A DNA stretch of 64,000 bases from Flavobacterium beibuense (GTDB taxonomy: Bacteria > Bacteroidota > Bacteroidia > Flavobacteriales > Flavobacteriaceae), in contig NZ_JUIW01000005.1 in NCBI RefSeq assembly GCF_004151245.1, positions 1-64,000 on the forward strand. Reading direction: 5' to 3'. Below are positions 33,353-43,584 of this stretch, piece by piece; positions within the stretch are counted from its first letter, which is position 1, and every line of letters starts with the position of its first letter. The translations under genes were made by a program, and so were the position numbers. Under the pieces are notes generated by a model. The model worked only from the letters and a program-made list of their open reading frames with translations. It was not told where the DNA came from and searched no databases.

Positions 33353-33386
33353 TAAAAGCCCTGCAATATCCTGCAGGGCTTTTTTA
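33353..33386. terminator. Terminator of asnS
   Basis: Stem AAAAGCCCTGCA / TGCAGGGCTTTT with a 6-nt loop (33354-33383) and T-rich flanks on both strands, 40 bp after the asnS stop. It lies just upstream of the split lipoprotein start. Confidence 0.9.
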
Positions 33387-33425
33387 TATTATAATATCTC
33401 AATTCTCGATACTAATTTCTGAAAA

Positions 33426-34859
33426 TTAAAACTCAGCGTTTTGTGGAGTCCTTGGGAAAGGAATCACATCGCGGATGTTACTCATACCGGTTACAAACAG
33501 TACAAGGCGCTCAAATCCAAGTCCGAAACCACTGTGTACCGCAGTACCAAAACGGCGTGTATCCATATACCACCATAGTTCTTCCTCGTCGATACCTAAA
33601 TCGGCTATCTTTTGCTGAAGCACATCAAGACGCTCTTCTCTTTGAGAACCACCTACAATTTCACCAATACCCGGGAACAAGATGTCCATAGCACGTACGG
33701 TTTTGTTGTCATCGTTAAGGCGCATATAAAAAGCCTTAATTTTAGCAGGATAATCAAATAATATTACAGGCGACTTAAAGTGTTTCTCTACAAGGTAACG
33801 CTCGTGCTCACTTTGCAGGTCGGCACCCCATTCTTCAATAATATAGTTAAACTTCTTGTTCTTGTTAGGCTTAGAGTTTTTAAGGATGTCTATAGCTTCA
33901 GTATAACTTACGCGCTTAAAGTTGTTTTCAAGCACAAACTGAAGTTTTTCTAAAAGTCCCATTTCGCTACGCTCGTTTTGCGGCTTTTGTTTTTCTTCAG
34001 CAGCAAGGCGCTCGTCAAGGAATTTAAGATCGTCTTCACAGCGCTCCATAGCATATTTAATAACGTACTGAATAAAGTCTTCAGCAAGGTCCATGTTAGC
34101 GTCAAGGTCGTTAAATGCAACCTCAGGCTCTACCATCCAGAACTCTGCTAGGTGACGAGACGTGTTTGAGTTTTCGGCACGGAAAGTCGGTCCGAAAGTA
34201 TATACCTGGCCTAAAGACATAGCGTAGGTTTCTGCTTCAAGCTGACCCGATACGGTAAGGTTAGTTTCTTTACCAAAGAAATCTTCTTTGTAATCCACTT
34301 TTCCTTCCTCTGTACGCGGGGTGTTGTCAAAAGGTAATGCTGTTACCTTAAACATTTCACCTGCACCTTCGGCATCACTACCGGTAATGATAGGCGTGTT
34401 TACATATACAAAGCCTTTTTCCTGAAAGTATTGGTGTATGGCAAAAGACAGTACCGAACGTACTCTCATAATAGCGCCAAAAAGGTTAGTACGTGTTCTT
34501 AAGTGAGCATTTTCCCTTAAGAATTCAAGTGAGTGCTTTTTAGGCTGCATAGGGAATTTCTCAGGATCACTGTCTCCTAAAATTTCAATATGCGATACTT
34601 TTATTTCATATGTCTGACCTTTACCCTGGCTTTCTACAAGGCTGCCTTTTAAAGCAACAGCTGCTCCTGTGGTAATACGTTTAAGGGTTTCTTCCGGTGT
34701 GTTTTCAAAATCAACAACACACTGGATATTATGTATAACCGAACCATCGTTCAGTGCTATAAACTGATTATTCCTAAAAGTTCTTACCCATCCTTTTACT
34801 GATACCTCATCAATCGTGTTTGTGCTGTTCAACAGGTCTTTAACTTTTGTATGCTTCAT
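33426..34859 (-). CDS. asnS: Asparaginyl-tRNA synthetase
   Basis: 477 residues, class IIb. The N-terminal OB anticodon-binding domain ([20 protein letters not shown]) covers about 18-110. Motif 2 is visible as [19 protein letters not shown] and motif 3 as [15 protein letters not shown]. The ending [15 protein letters not shown] is characteristic of AsnS (AspS has a different signature). It charges tRNA-Asn with asparagine. The 5' region carries a TACATTTG -7 element, leaving a leader of about 65-70 nt. Confidence 0.97.
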   Translation of the reverse strand: MKHTKVKDLLNSTNTIDEVSVKGWVRTFRNNQFIALNDGSVIHNIQCVVDFENTPEETLKRITTGAAVALKGSLVESQGKGQTYEIKVSHIEILGDSDPEKFPMQPKKHSLEFLRENAHLRTRTNLFGAIMRVRSVLSFAIHQYFQEKGFVYVNTPIITGSDAEGAGEMFKVTALPFDNTPRTEEGKVDYKEDFFGKETNLTVSGQLEAETYAMSLGQVYTFGPTFRAENSNTSRHLAEFWMVEPEVAFNDLDANMDLAEDFIQYVIKYAMERCEDDLKFLDERLAAEEKQKPQNERSEMGLLEKLQFVLENNFKRVSYTEAIDILKNSKPNKNKKFNYIIEEWGADLQSEHERYLVEKHFKSPVILFDYPAKIKAFYMRLNDDNKTVRAMDILFPGIGEIVGGSQREERLDVLQQKIADLGIDEEELWWYMDTRRFGTAVHSGFGLGFERLVLFVTGMSNIRDVIPFPRTPQNAEF

Positions 34860-34932
34860 TTTTGTTTTAAATTAAAATAGTATAAACTAATAAAAACGGT
34901 GTATTTTGCCTATTACAAAATACAAATGCCTG

Positions 34933-34940
34933 CAAATGTA
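34933..34940 (-). promoter_or_regulatory. Promoter -7 element of asnS (TACATTTG on minus strand)
   Basis: CAAATGTA on the plus strand fits TAnnTTTG on minus. It implies an mRNA leader of about 65-70 nt. Confidence 0.5.
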
Positions 34941-35047
34941 GTAAAAACAACAGGAACTATAAAAGCTTTTTAGGGTGTGTAAGAATCTTATATGGTTAAA
35001 TTTTAGTAATATTGTGCAAATACACCTAACCTTAAATTAACATTGCT

Positions 35048-38000
35048 GTGAAAAAGTATTTTTACGTTCTTCTTTTATCATTGTTTTTTATACCTCTTGT
35101 ATATGGGCAAACACTCGTAATTAATGAGGTAGTTACATCCAACTCACAAATAATTACCGATGAAGATGGTGATTATGAAGATTGGATAGAACTGTACAAT
35201 ACAGGCACAGAAAGTATCGATCTTCAGGGGTATGGACTGTCAGATAATAATGATCTTTTTCAATGGGTATTTCCCTCCAAAATAATAGCGCCCGGAGAAT
35301 ATCTTTTACTATGGTGTTCCGGTAAAGACAAAACTGATCCTTTAACTCCTTTGCATTCTAATTTTAAAATTAGTGCTGATGGTGAGATTGTAACACTTAC
35401 TGATCCTGAAGGAGTTGTTGTTGATAGCTATAATGGGGTTATTATACCTCAAAATTTTTCTTATGGGCGACAGCCTGATGGGGGTGCGAATTTTATGATT
35501 TTTCCTGAACCTACCCCAGGAGAGGGTAATACTACCACGGGGTATTCGGAAATTTTGGAAGCACCATCATTTTCTGTTGCTTCAGGTTTTTATAATGAAG
35601 GATTTAACCTTGTTCTTACAGCTAACGAACCCGACACCTCAATTCTATATACACTCGACGGATCTGAACCTGATGAGAATAATCTTAGCGGGACAACCTA
35701 TCAGTATAAAAACCAATATTCACAAAACCCGGGGAATCCCGTTGGTCCATTTTTATCGCAAAGCTTTATAACACATTCTTACAGCGGGCCTATTGCAATA
35801 TCAAATCGCAGTAACCAACCGAATAAAATAGCTTCTATATCAAGTACTTATGATTTTAATCCTGCCTATATTCCCGATTTTTTGGTAAACAAAAGTACTA
35901 CAGTAAGGGCAAAGGTTGTTAAAAGCGGAGCTATGCCAAGTAAGGTGGTAACGGCAAATTATTTTGTTTCATCACAAGGAGAAAACTGGTTTTCACTTCC
36001 TGTAGCATGTATTAACCTTAGCGAAAACCTGTTTTTTGGTTATGAGGAAGGTATTTATGTGGCAGGAAAGGATTTTGATGACTGGAGGGCGATAAATCCG
36101 AATGCCGGACTTGGGTGGTGTGATGCTAATTTTAAACGCGACGGCAGTGCTGCAGAGGTAAAAGGAAATTTTAGCTATTATGAAAACGGAATACAAAAAA
36201 TAAATCAGGATGTTGGTATACGAATTCATGGCGGTACAACTTCGGCTTACTCAAGTAAATCATTAAGGCTTTATGCGAGGGGAGAATTTGGTGAAGACAG
36301 GCTGGATTATCCGTTTTTTGGAGAAGGCAATGATGATAGCTTCAAGAGGATAATTTTGAGGAACTCGGGCAACGATTTTGCTACTACTTATTTTTTAGAT
36401 GCCTTTATACATAGTTCGGTAAAGCATTTACATTTTGATACTCAGGATTATCAGCCCACAGTTACTTTTATTAATGGTGAGTACTGGGGAATGCTTAATT
36501 TAAGGGAACGCTATGATAAGTATTATTTTGAAAGGGTTTATGGTATTCCTGATGATGAGATAGATTACCTGGAACTTGCAGGGCAGGTTGAAGTAAAAGA
36601 AGGTGATGCAGATCATTATAATGCATTGATTGATTATCTGGAAGAAAATACACTTCAAGAAGATGAAAATTACAATTATGTTATAACACAAATTGACCCT
36701 GTTAATTTTACTGATTACTATATTGCCGAGATTTATATAGATAACCAGGACTGGCTTGATAACAATGTTGAGCTTTTTAGGCGAAGAACAGGAATTTATA
36801 ACCCGCAGGCTCCTTATGGTAACGATGGAAGGTGGAGGTGGATTTTAAAAGATACAGATGTTGCTTTTGGACTTGCAGGCAGTTTTTCTCATAATACCCT
36901 GGCTATGGCAACAGAGCCTAACGGTACTTCACATCCTAATCCGTCCTGGGCTACACTTAGTTTTAGAAGGATGCTTGAAAACCAAAAATTCAGGAATTAC
37001 TTTATAAACCGGTTTGCTGATTTGCTTAATACGACTTTCCTGCCTGAGCGTATGCAGGGAATATATAATAACATGAAACAGGGAATCGCACCTGAGATGG
37101 AAGCTCATTCCAACAGATGGTCTGCTATACCTTCGGTTCAGGCTTGGGAAAACTATACAGCAGCTATTATAAATTTTGCTACTCAACGCCCTGCTCATCA
37201 AAGACAACATATACAGCAAGAGTTTGATATTTCAGGGACTTTGTCTGCAACACTTAATGTGTCAGACACCGATATGGGATATATTAAAATCAATACTATA
37301 AATATTAACGCGGCTACACCCGGAGTAGAAGAATCTCCTTATCCGTGGAGCGGGGTTTATTTTTATAATATTCCGGTAACTGTAAAGGCTGTGGCACTAC
37401 CGGGTTATGCATTTAGCCATTGGACAGGTGATATTACTGGTTTTGATGAAGAAGTTGTATATACTCCTACAGAGAATTTTTCTGCTGTAGCACATTTTAT
37501 TCCTGCCGGACAAGAGCCGGAAGAGGAGCTTGTTTATTTTTGGATGTTTGATGGAAATATTGCTAACGATACTCCTTTAACAGGTATAAATGCTACTTAT
37601 ACAATTTCTCAGGAAGGGGCTTTTGTGTCGTATGTTTCCTGTCTTGAAGGATATCCGTTTGCTGAAGGGCATCCTGCATGGCGAACCGCCTCTATGGAAA
37701 GAAGAAATAAACCAACAGAAATAAATTATCAGCCTCAGGCAAATGATGATATATCGTTTGAGGAGTCGGATATGAAAGCTGTCCAAATAAAGCAACCTTT
37801 TCAGCTTGACGGAAAGGAAAATACTTTACTTTTTACTATTCCTACAACAGGATATAAAAAAATAAAGTTTGCCTTTGCTGCTATGGATGAAGGGGCAGCA
37901 GATAATTTACTCATTGATTATTCTCTTACAAATGATGTAGAATGGATTACTACGGGTATGGAGGTTTTTTCTTTTGTGCTAACAGAGACTTATCAGCTTT

Positions 38001-38395
38001 TTGAAATTGATTTCTCATCGGTTCAGGGAGTTACAAATAATGAGCATTTTAAGGTAAGGGTACGATTTGAAGGTAGTGATATGACTGTTGATAACGGTAA
38101 AAGAGTAACTTTTAACAATGTAAGTTTATCGGGAACATCTATTACTGCAGCAATAGCGGAGAATAAATCCCAATCGTTTACTGTTTATCCTAACCCCGTT
38201 TCAAATTTACTTTACATAACGCCTGTAGATAATCTCAATGCTGTTTTTAGCCTTTATACTATAGATGGGAGGCTTGTAAGTAAGGGAGATTTAAAAAGTG
38301 GAAGTATTGATGTTAGTTTCCTTCAAAAGGGTATATATATACTTGATCTTGTAGAAGGGGAAAACAGGAGTGTTATCAGGATAATTAAAGAATAG
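35048..38395 (+). CDS. T9SS-exported multidomain protein with lamin-tail and CotH domains
   Basis: 1115 residues, starting with GTG. The signal peptide (1-20, ending VYGQ) leads to a lamin-tail domain (about 21-155, TLVINEVVTSNSQ... DWIELYNTG), a chitobiase C-terminal-like segment (about 170-310, SILYTLDGSEPDENN), a CotH kinase-like domain (about 325-690, with IRIHGGTTSAYSSKSLRLY and NLRERYDKYYFERVYG), a bacterial-repeat segment (about 780-815, YAFSHWTGDITGF) and a C-terminal sorting domain (from about 1035, FTVYPNPVSNLLYITP to the end). The last targets it through type IX secretion. CotH domains are atypical protein kinases. The target is unknown. Confidence 0.87.
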   Translation: MKKYFYVLLLSLFFIPLVYGQTLVINEVVTSNSQIITDEDGDYEDWIELYNTGTESIDLQGYGLSDNNDLFQWVFPSKIIAPGEYLLLWCSGKDKTDPLTPLHSNFKISADGEIVTLTDPEGVVVDSYNGVIIPQNFSYGRQPDGGANFMIFPEPTPGEGNTTTGYSEILEAPSFSVASGFYNEGFNLVLTANEPDTSILYTLDGSEPDENNLSGTTYQYKNQYSQNPGNPVGPFLSQSFITHSYSGPIAISNRSNQPNKIASISSTYDFNPAYIPDFLVNKSTTVRAKVVKSGAMPSKVVTANYFVSSQGENWFSLPVACINLSENLFFGYEEGIYVAGKDFDDWRAINPNAGLGWCDANFKRDGSAAEVKGNFSYYENGIQKINQDVGIRIHGGTTSAYSSKSLRLYARGEFGEDRLDYPFFGEGNDDSFKRIILRNSGNDFATTYFLDAFIHSSVKHLHFDTQDYQPTVTFINGEYWGMLNLRERYDKYYFERVYGIPDDEIDYLELAGQVEVKEGDADHYNALIDYLEENTLQEDENYNYVITQIDPVNFTDYYIAEIYIDNQDWLDNNVELFRRRTGIYNPQAPYGNDGRWRWILKDTDVAFGLAGSFSHNTLAMATEPNGTSHPNPSWATLSFRRMLENQKFRNYFINRFADLLNTTFLPERMQGIYNNMKQGIAPEMEAHSNRWSAIPSVQAWENYTAAIINFATQRPAHQRQHIQQEFDISGTLSATLNVSDTDMGYIKINTININAATPGVEESPYPWSGVYFYNIPVTVKAVALPGYAFSHWTGDITGFDEEVVYTPTENFSAVAHFIPAGQEPEEELVYFWMFDGNIANDTPLTGINATYTISQEGAFVSYVSCLEGYPFAEGHPAWRTASMERRNKPTEINYQPQANDDISFEESDMKAVQIKQPFQLDGKENTLLFTIPTTGYKKIKFAFAAMDEGAADNLLIDYSLTNDVEWITTGMEVFSFVLTETYQLFEIDFSSVQGVTNNEHFKVRVRFEGSDMTVDNGKRVTFNNVSLSGTSITAAIAENKSQSFTVYPNPVSNLLYITPVDNLNAVFSLYTIDGRLVSKGDLKSGSIDVSFLQKGIYILDLVEGENRSVIRIIKE

Positions 38396-38410
38396 CTGTT
38401 CGATTTATAG

Positions 38411-38418
38411 TACCTTTG
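38411..38418 (+). promoter_or_regulatory. Promoter -7 element (TACCTTTG) of the SMR exporter gene
   Basis: Fits TAnnTTTG, 21 bp before the ATG at 38440, in the 44 bp after the CotH gene stop. Confidence 0.6.
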
Positions 38419-38439
38419 CCAGCATTAAATATTAGTGCC

Positions 38440-38766
38440 ATGAACTGGATTCTACTTATTATCGCCGGACTGTTTGAAGTTGGTTTTGCCTCATGCCTTG
38501 GTAAAGCTAAAGAAGCTACCGGTACCGCATCCACTTACTGGATGGGCGGATTTTTTGTTTGCCTTAGTATAAGCATGTTTTTACTGTATAAGGCCACACA
38601 AACATTACCTATAGGTACTGCTTATGCCGTATGGACAGGTGTTGGGGCTGTAGGTACCGTGCTTATGGGTATTTTGGTGTTTAAAGAGCCTGCCGATTTT
38701 TGGAGGATGTTTTTTATTACAACCCTTATAGCGTCAATCGTGGGATTAAAGTTTGTATCCCATTAA
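38440..38766 (+). CDS. Small multidrug resistance (SMR) exporter, Gdx/SugE type
   Basis: 108 residues from the ATG at 38440; an upstream in-frame ATG at 38416 lies in the promoter and adds 8 atypical residues. Four membrane helices are present. The central proton/substrate glutamate is E13 (IIAGLFEVGF). The stretch GTAYAVWTGVGAVG matches the Gdx (SugE) subtype that exports guanidinium rather than the Emr/Qac subtype. Dual-topology dimers are the rule. No guanidine riboswitch is visible in the 44 bp upstream. The stop overlaps the end of the convergent DUF5686 gene by 4 bp. Confidence 0.88.
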   Translation: MNWILLIIAGLFEVGFASCLGKAKEATGTASTYWMGGFFVCLSISMFLLYKATQTLPIGTAYAVWTGVGAVGTVLMGILVFKEPADFWRMFFITTLIASIVGLKFVSH

Positions 38767-41258
38767 AACAGTTTAAGCACAAACGACAGCTTAATGGATA
38801 TGTTTCTGTCAAAATCAGGAAGGTGATAAGGACCATATCTATAAAAGAAGGTTAGCCCCAATCCCTGGAATATCTCGTTAAGTTCAAGTCCGCTTTCATA
38901 ATATCCTTTTTCAAGGGTTTTATAAGGCTGGCCCACCTGTCTTTCCTGATGCTCCATATTACCCCAAACGGTTCGGGTTACCAGTACCGGAGTAAGCTTT
39001 ATTTTCCAGAAAAGGTTTTGCCTTCTTAAGGCATGCTTGAACTGGAACATACCATACTGACTGGAGAAGAACTCATTAAAGTACATGGTTTCAAAACTGT
39101 TTTTACCGGCAAATGTTATACGGGCAATAACGCCGTCTTTGTCAAGGTTGTTAGGTGAGGTACTGTATAAATGGGTAATAGGGATTTCGCCAAGTGCCAA
39201 ACCGGTTTGTACTACTATAGATGTTTTTTGTCCGTTAATGTATTTCTTTTCATACTCTGCCCTAAAGTCAAATTTGCTGAAATTAAAATCTCCGTCAAGC
39301 GCACCCTTTATTGCCTGAGTGTACTGGAAGGTAAACTTAGGGAAGCGTTTTTCTACCTCTGTACGTCCTTCCGGTGTCTGCATGAAATCACTAAACGGAT
39401 TCCACTGAACCGTTCCTTCAAAAGTTGAGAGGTTGTAGCTGGAGTATAGCTGATCGTTAACGTTAAAAACATAGTCAAAACGAGGATCCACGGCAGTGTG
39501 GTTAAAAGACCACCTACTTTCGGTTTTAGGTATGATTTTCGTTTCTAAATAAGCCTGCCAACGCCAGTATTTGTAAAAGGTAGATACGTTAATAGGGCGT
39601 GGGTCATATATTTTAAATACACGTTTATCAGTAGCAAAATTCGTACTACCAATCTCCTGAACATCTTCAGTATAAGAACCGCCTATCCAGGAATCGGAAA
39701 ATTTACCGATTCTTACGGCAGCTCCCAAATTGTATTTAAACTCGCCGTCTTTAGTACCATATACCCCATAGCCGCCAATTCTAAATGTTTCAGAGAATTT
39801 TTTATTGGTTATGCCACCTAATCCCAACCTAAAACCTTCGTAATTGTTGTATTTTACTATTTGTCTCAGATCAAGGTCAAAAAAGCCTATGGGCAGATAA
39901 CCTGTAATTACCCTTTTACCTAATTTAACAAGCTTTTCTATTTTTTCCTCGGCTACCAGACTATCAAGTGCTGGGTAGGTGTTCAGGCCTCGCTCATCAA
40001 GTGTAGTTGTACGATATTGTTTCCAGTACTCTTCGGGTCTGGAAATGGCCTCTTCCTTAATTTCGATGGCTATCGCAGGGTTTTTAATAACCAGCGGAAT
40101 ATTGAATTCTTTCTCAGAATTGACCGATTCCGAATATACATACACAAAATCGGAAGCTTCCTTTTCTCTTGGTATGCTGGCCTCGTCTATGGCATCAAAC
40201 TTAATGGTCTCCCCAAGTATGTTTATGTCCTGTTTGTTGTTTCCCTTAACTATCTTAAGTGTTTTTTTATCAGGGAACCATAGGTTAAGGTCTTTTTCAA
40301 ATTTAAAATAATGGGTAGAGTTAATATCTAATACGTTCTTTACACGAAATACTGCTTTTGCTACGCCAAATGTAGCTCTGTCTATGTATAATATACCGTC
40401 AAGCCTTTTTTTCTTTTTAGCCCTTTTAGGAGTAAAGTAAATCATATAGGTTTCCCTATTGTCTATCGCTACGGTATCCAGTACGCGGTATTTGTATTCA
40501 GAAAATGCATTATCGTCAAGCGGACCTATGTATTTAGTCTCTAAAAGGTCTACGTCATTATATACCGAATAGGACTGTAACTGTAGCCCTATAAACTCAT
40601 AAATAGGTTCTTTAAATCCTGCCATGCGGGTGGCAAGTATGTTTTCTTTTAAGCCTTCGTTTTTGGTGTAGTTGTATTCCGAGACCTTTTCGGTTTGATA
40701 TAAGTGCTGTTTTTCAATCAGCTTTTTGAATTTAAAACCTGTTGAATCTATCTTTTCCAGTACACGTCCTGCTTTTTCAGATACAAAAACCGAATCGATT
40801 TTGCCTGATAGGGAGTCGGGGTTTGCGGTTATAATAAGTCTGTTGTAGGTTTTGTACCTAAAGCTGTTAAGCTTTTGCTGCGGGTCGTTAACTGACTTGC
40901 GGTTTATGGCATGACGGATAATTTGAGCACCGGCATCCGTTTGGGTTATAATTACTTCGTTGAGTTCCTGTGGTTTTGCTTTAAGCTTTACCGTATAAAA
41001 GTTTTTGCCTGCCTGCAGTTTTATGGTTTTGTCTTCATAGCCGGTATAACTTATAGTTAGTTCCTGCTGGAGGGTTTGTGTCTCTAGGGTAAATTTTCCG
41101 TCAAGGTCGCCCACTATTATGATGCCGTCCTTAGCAATAATGCTGGCAAAAGGAAGGGGAGAGTTAGTGCTGCCGTCCTTAACAACTCCTGTAACGGTGT
41201 ACTGGGCGTGGACAGCTATACTGCAAATAAGAAGGAGCAGGGTATATACAACTCTCAT
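38763..41258 (-). CDS. DUF5686 family outer-membrane protein with carboxypeptidase-like regulatory domain
   Basis: 831 residues. The signal peptide ends AVHAQ (1-19). A CarboxypepD_reg-like beta-sandwich at 20-95 (VTGVVKDGSTNSPLPFASI) is followed by the DUF5686 region (NEVIITQTDAGAQIIRHAI) and a beta-barrel-rich C-terminal half that ends SFVLKLF. There is no TonB plug, so it is not a TonB-dependent receptor although the first domain is shared. The family is widespread in Bacteroidota and uncharacterised, probably in the outer membrane. Monocistronic, with a TATCTTTG -7 element at 41300-41307 on the minus strand. Confidence 0.85.
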   Translation of the reverse strand: MRVVYTLLLLICSIAVHAQYTVTGVVKDGSTNSPLPFASIIAKDGIIIVGDLDGKFTLETQTLQQELTISYTGYEDKTIKLQAGKNFYTVKLKAKPQELNEVIITQTDAGAQIIRHAINRKSVNDPQQKLNSFRYKTYNRLIITANPDSLSGKIDSVFVSEKAGRVLEKIDSTGFKFKKLIEKQHLYQTEKVSEYNYTKNEGLKENILATRMAGFKEPIYEFIGLQLQSYSVYNDVDLLETKYIGPLDDNAFSEYKYRVLDTVAIDNRETYMIYFTPKRAKKKKRLDGILYIDRATFGVAKAVFRVKNVLDINSTHYFKFEKDLNLWFPDKKTLKIVKGNNKQDINILGETIKFDAIDEASIPREKEASDFVYVYSESVNSEKEFNIPLVIKNPAIAIEIKEEAISRPEEYWKQYRTTTLDERGLNTYPALDSLVAEEKIEKLVKLGKRVITGYLPIGFFDLDLRQIVKYNNYEGFRLGLGGITNKKFSETFRIGGYGVYGTKDGEFKYNLGAAVRIGKFSDSWIGGSYTEDVQEIGSTNFATDKRVFKIYDPRPINVSTFYKYWRWQAYLETKIIPKTESRWSFNHTAVDPRFDYVFNVNDQLYSSYNLSTFEGTVQWNPFSDFMQTPEGRTEVEKRFPKFTFQYTQAIKGALDGDFNFSKFDFRAEYEKKYINGQKTSIVVQTGLALGEIPITHLYSTSPNNLDKDGVIARITFAGKNSFETMYFNEFFSSQYGMFQFKHALRRQNLFWKIKLTPVLVTRTVWGNMEHQERQVGQPYKTLEKGYYESGLELNEIFQGLGLTFFYRYGPYHLPDFDRNISIKLSFVLKLF

Positions 41259-41299
41259 GTGGTGTTTTAGTGCTTAACGTGCAAAGCTTAAATTTGTTA

Positions 41300-41307
41300 C
41301 AAAGATA
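41300..41307 (-). promoter_or_regulatory. Promoter -7 element of the DUF5686 gene (TATCTTTG on minus strand)
   Basis: CAAAGATA on plus, about 40 bp before the ATG at 41258. Confidence 0.55.
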
Positions 41308-41317
41308 AGTGATAAAT

Positions 41318-41342
41318 AAAAAGCCCGCTTATATAGCGGACT
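41318..41342 (-). terminator. Terminator of pyrH-frr
   Basis: Minus strand AGTCCGCT-ATATA-AGCGGGCT (41322-41342) with one G-T pair, then TTTTTATT, 22 bp after the frr stop. Confidence 0.85.
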
Positions 41343-41364
41343 CTTAATTTATTGTAGGTATGCT

Positions 41365-41925
41365 TTATACTTTCATTATTTCTGCTTCTTTGTGTACAAG
41401 CAGGTCGTCAATTTTCTTTATAAAGCTATTGGTAAGCTCCTGGACATCGTCTTCTGCTTTTTTGCAAACATCTTCCGACATACCGTCTTTTTCAAGTTTC
41501 TTAATTTCGTTGTTAGCGTCCTTGCGGGCATTTCTAACGCCAATTTTAGCGTCTTCTGCCTCCGATTTTGCTTGCTTAACAAGATCTCTCCTTCTTTCCT
41601 CTGTTAACGGCGGAACGCTGATGATAATATTATCTCCGTTGTTCATTGGGTTAAAACCAAGGTTAGCAATCATAATTGCTTTTTCAATTGGCTGAAGCAT
41701 ACTTTTTTCCCAAGGGGTAACAGTTATGGTTCTTGCATCGGGAGTGTTAACATTGGCAACCTGTGAAAGCGGAGTTTGTGAGCCGTAGTAGTCCACTTTT
41801 ACACCACCCAGCATGGCAGGGCTTGCTTTACCGGCGCGTATATTTAGAAATTCTTTTTCAAGGTGAGCTAAAGAACCGGCCATCGATTCCTGAGTGCTGT
41901 CTAAAATAAAATCTATTTCTTCCAT
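41365..41925 (-). CDS. frr: Ribosome recycling factor
   Basis: 186 residues, full family length. The RRF signature is visible: FLNIRAGKASPAMLGGVKVDYYG, the central PWEKSMLQPIEKAI, the conserved GDNIIISVPPLTEERRRDLV, and a final three-helix bundle. It splits post-termination ribosomes together with EF-G. It lies 27 bp downstream of pyrH, the usual bacterial arrangement, and ends at the terminator near 41330. Confidence 0.97.
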   Translation of the reverse strand: MEEIDFILDSTQESMAGSLAHLEKEFLNIRAGKASPAMLGGVKVDYYGSQTPLSQVANVNTPDARTITVTPWEKSMLQPIEKAIMIANLGFNPMNNGDNIIISVPPLTEERRRDLVKQAKSEAEDAKIGVRNARKDANNEIKKLEKDGMSEDVCKKAEDDVQELTNSFIKKIDDLLVHKEAEIMKV

Positions 41926-41952
41926 AATGCTTTTTCGTTTCAGTTTTAAAAA

Positions 41953-42660
41953 TTAAACGCTTACTGTAGTGCCTACAAGTTCTCCTTCACAAACTTTTAC
42001 CAGGTTGCCTTCTTTGTTCATGTCAAAAACAATAATAGGCAGTTCATTTTCCTGGCTAAGGGTAAAGGCTGTAGTGTCCATTACATTAAGGCCTTTTTTA
42101 AGTACGTCCTCAAAAGTAAGGGTGTCATATTTAGTAGCGCTTGCGTCTTTCTCCGGATCGGCAGTATAAATACCGTCAACACGTGTACCTTTTAGTATTA
42201 CATCGGCATGAACCTCCACACCTCTAAGTACCGCAGCCGTATCGGTAGTAAAGTAAGGGTTACCTGTACCTGCACCAAAAATTACAATCCTTCCTTTTTC
42301 AAGGTGGCGTACTGCACGTCTTTTAATATAAGGTTCAGCAATAGCTTCAATCTTAAGGGCAGTTTGCAGCCTTGTTTGCATACCTGCATCTTCAAGGGCT
42401 CCCTGTAATGCCATACCGTTAATTACGGTAGCAAGCATTCCCATGTAGTCTCCCTGAACCCTGTCCATACCGTTGCTGGCACCTGATACACCTCTAAAAA
42501 TGTTACCGCCGCCTATAACAATGGCAATTTCTACACCTTTTTCATGTATTTGTTTAATTTCACTGGCATATTCGGCAAGCCTTTTTGGGTCAATGCCATA
42601 CTGCCTGTCGCCCATAAGAGCTTCGCCGCTTAGCTTTAACAGGATTCTTTTGTATTTCAT
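41953..42660 (-). CDS. pyrH: Uridylate kinase (UMP kinase)
   Basis: 235 residues of the amino-acid-kinase fold. Markers are [15 protein letters not shown] at the N-terminus, [13 protein letters not shown] at about 46-58, and [16 protein letters not shown] (about 155-170). It phosphorylates UMP to UDP and is a hexamer regulated by GTP and UTP in most bacteria. It is the first gene of pyrH-frr, with a minus-strand TATATTTG element 20 bp before the ATG. Confidence 0.97.
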   Translation of the reverse strand: MKYKRILLKLSGEALMGDRQYGIDPKRLAEYASEIKQIHEKGVEIAIVIGGGNIFRGVSGASNGMDRVQGDYMGMLATVINGMALQGALEDAGMQTRLQTALKIEAIAEPYIKRRAVRHLEKGRIVIFGAGTGNPYFTTDTAAVLRGVEVHADVILKGTRVDGIYTADPEKDASATKYDTLTFEDVLKKGLNVMDTTAFTLSQENELPIIVFDMNKEGNLVKVCEGELVGTTVSV

Positions 42661-42680
42661 AGGGTTTAAATTGAATGGTG

Positions 42681-42688
42681 CAAATATA
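42681..42688 (-). promoter_or_regulatory. Promoter -7 element of pyrH-frr (TATATTTG on minus strand)
   Basis: CAAATATA on plus, 20 bp from the ATG. It fits TAnnTTTG. Confidence 0.6.
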
Positions 42689-42751
42689 GTAATTATTGTT
42701 TTGCCGAAAACACATTTTTAAGCCTGTATGCCTGCTAAATGTACCATGTAA

Positions 42752-43531
42752 TTAAACTATAAGTTCTTCGTAAGATTTTTTTGCGGCTTCGTACCCGATA
42801 TTAAAAATCTCTTCCATCTTTTGCCTGTTGCTTTCAAAAGTGCTGTACATAGCCAGTTCGTCGGGGCTTATTACCCAGTCGCAAAGGGTAAATTTCTGCA
42901 TATTGCTGTTTGCCGAAAGTAAATCATAAGCTCTTGTGGTTACCGATTTTATGGATTTTAAATCCTCCGGACCTATCTTTTGTATTGGACTTACATAAAT
43001 GCCTATAAGTGTTTCGCACCTGCCCTGTAAGATATCGGTAGGGAAGTGGTTAATAATGCCGCCGTCGCTGTAAATCTTTCCGTCAATTTCATACGGCGAT
43101 ATAATACCCGGAAAGGCAGATGATGCAATAACGGCATCGGCAATTTTTGTTTCCGGGCCAAATATTTTCAGTTTACCCGAAACCAAATCGGTAGCGGTTA
43201 TGTGCATACGGCATTTTATTTCACCGATAAGCGTATCGCCAAAAACGGAATGGAAATAGGTTTTAAAGGAATCGGAATCTATAAATCCTGCCTTGCGGAA
43301 AGTGAAATGTTTCCAATGGAAAAAATAGATGGATTTGAAAAATTCCAGTATCTCTTCGGGCGATTTCCCAAAGGCATAAAGGGATGATACGATGGCACCG
43401 GAACTGGTGCCTGCAATGTGTGAGGGCTTAATACCTATCTCGTCAAAATATTTTAATACGCCTGCATGGGCAATTCCTTTTGAGCCCCCGCCCGAAAGAA
43501 TGATGCCAATGGTACTGTCGTCAAATTTCAT
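42752..43531 (-). CDS. Patatin-like phospholipase
   Basis: 259 residues with the full patatin core. The glycine-rich oxyanion loop is GGGSKG (14-19), the nucleophile elbow GTSSG (41-45) has S43, and the catalytic aspartate is D156 in SDGGIINHFP. There is no signal peptide, so it acts on cytosolic or inner-leaflet lipids as an acyl hydrolase of the RssA-like type. It is monocistronic and divergent from the thioredoxin-like gene. Confidence 0.92.
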   Translation of the reverse strand: MKFDDSTIGIILSGGGSKGIAHAGVLKYFDEIGIKPSHIAGTSSGAIVSSLYAFGKSPEEILEFFKSIYFFHWKHFTFRKAGFIDSDSFKTYFHSVFGDTLIGEIKCRMHITATDLVSGKLKIFGPETKIADAVIASSAFPGIISPYEIDGKIYSDGGIINHFPTDILQGRCETLIGIYVSPIQKIGPEDLKSIKSVTTRAYDLLSANSNMQKFTLCDWVISPDELAMYSTFESNRQKMEEIFNIGYEAAKKSYEELIV

Positions 43532-43584
43532 GGTGTGTTAGTTTGCCTGACTAAATTACAGTTTTTTATTAGATGGCTTTCTTT

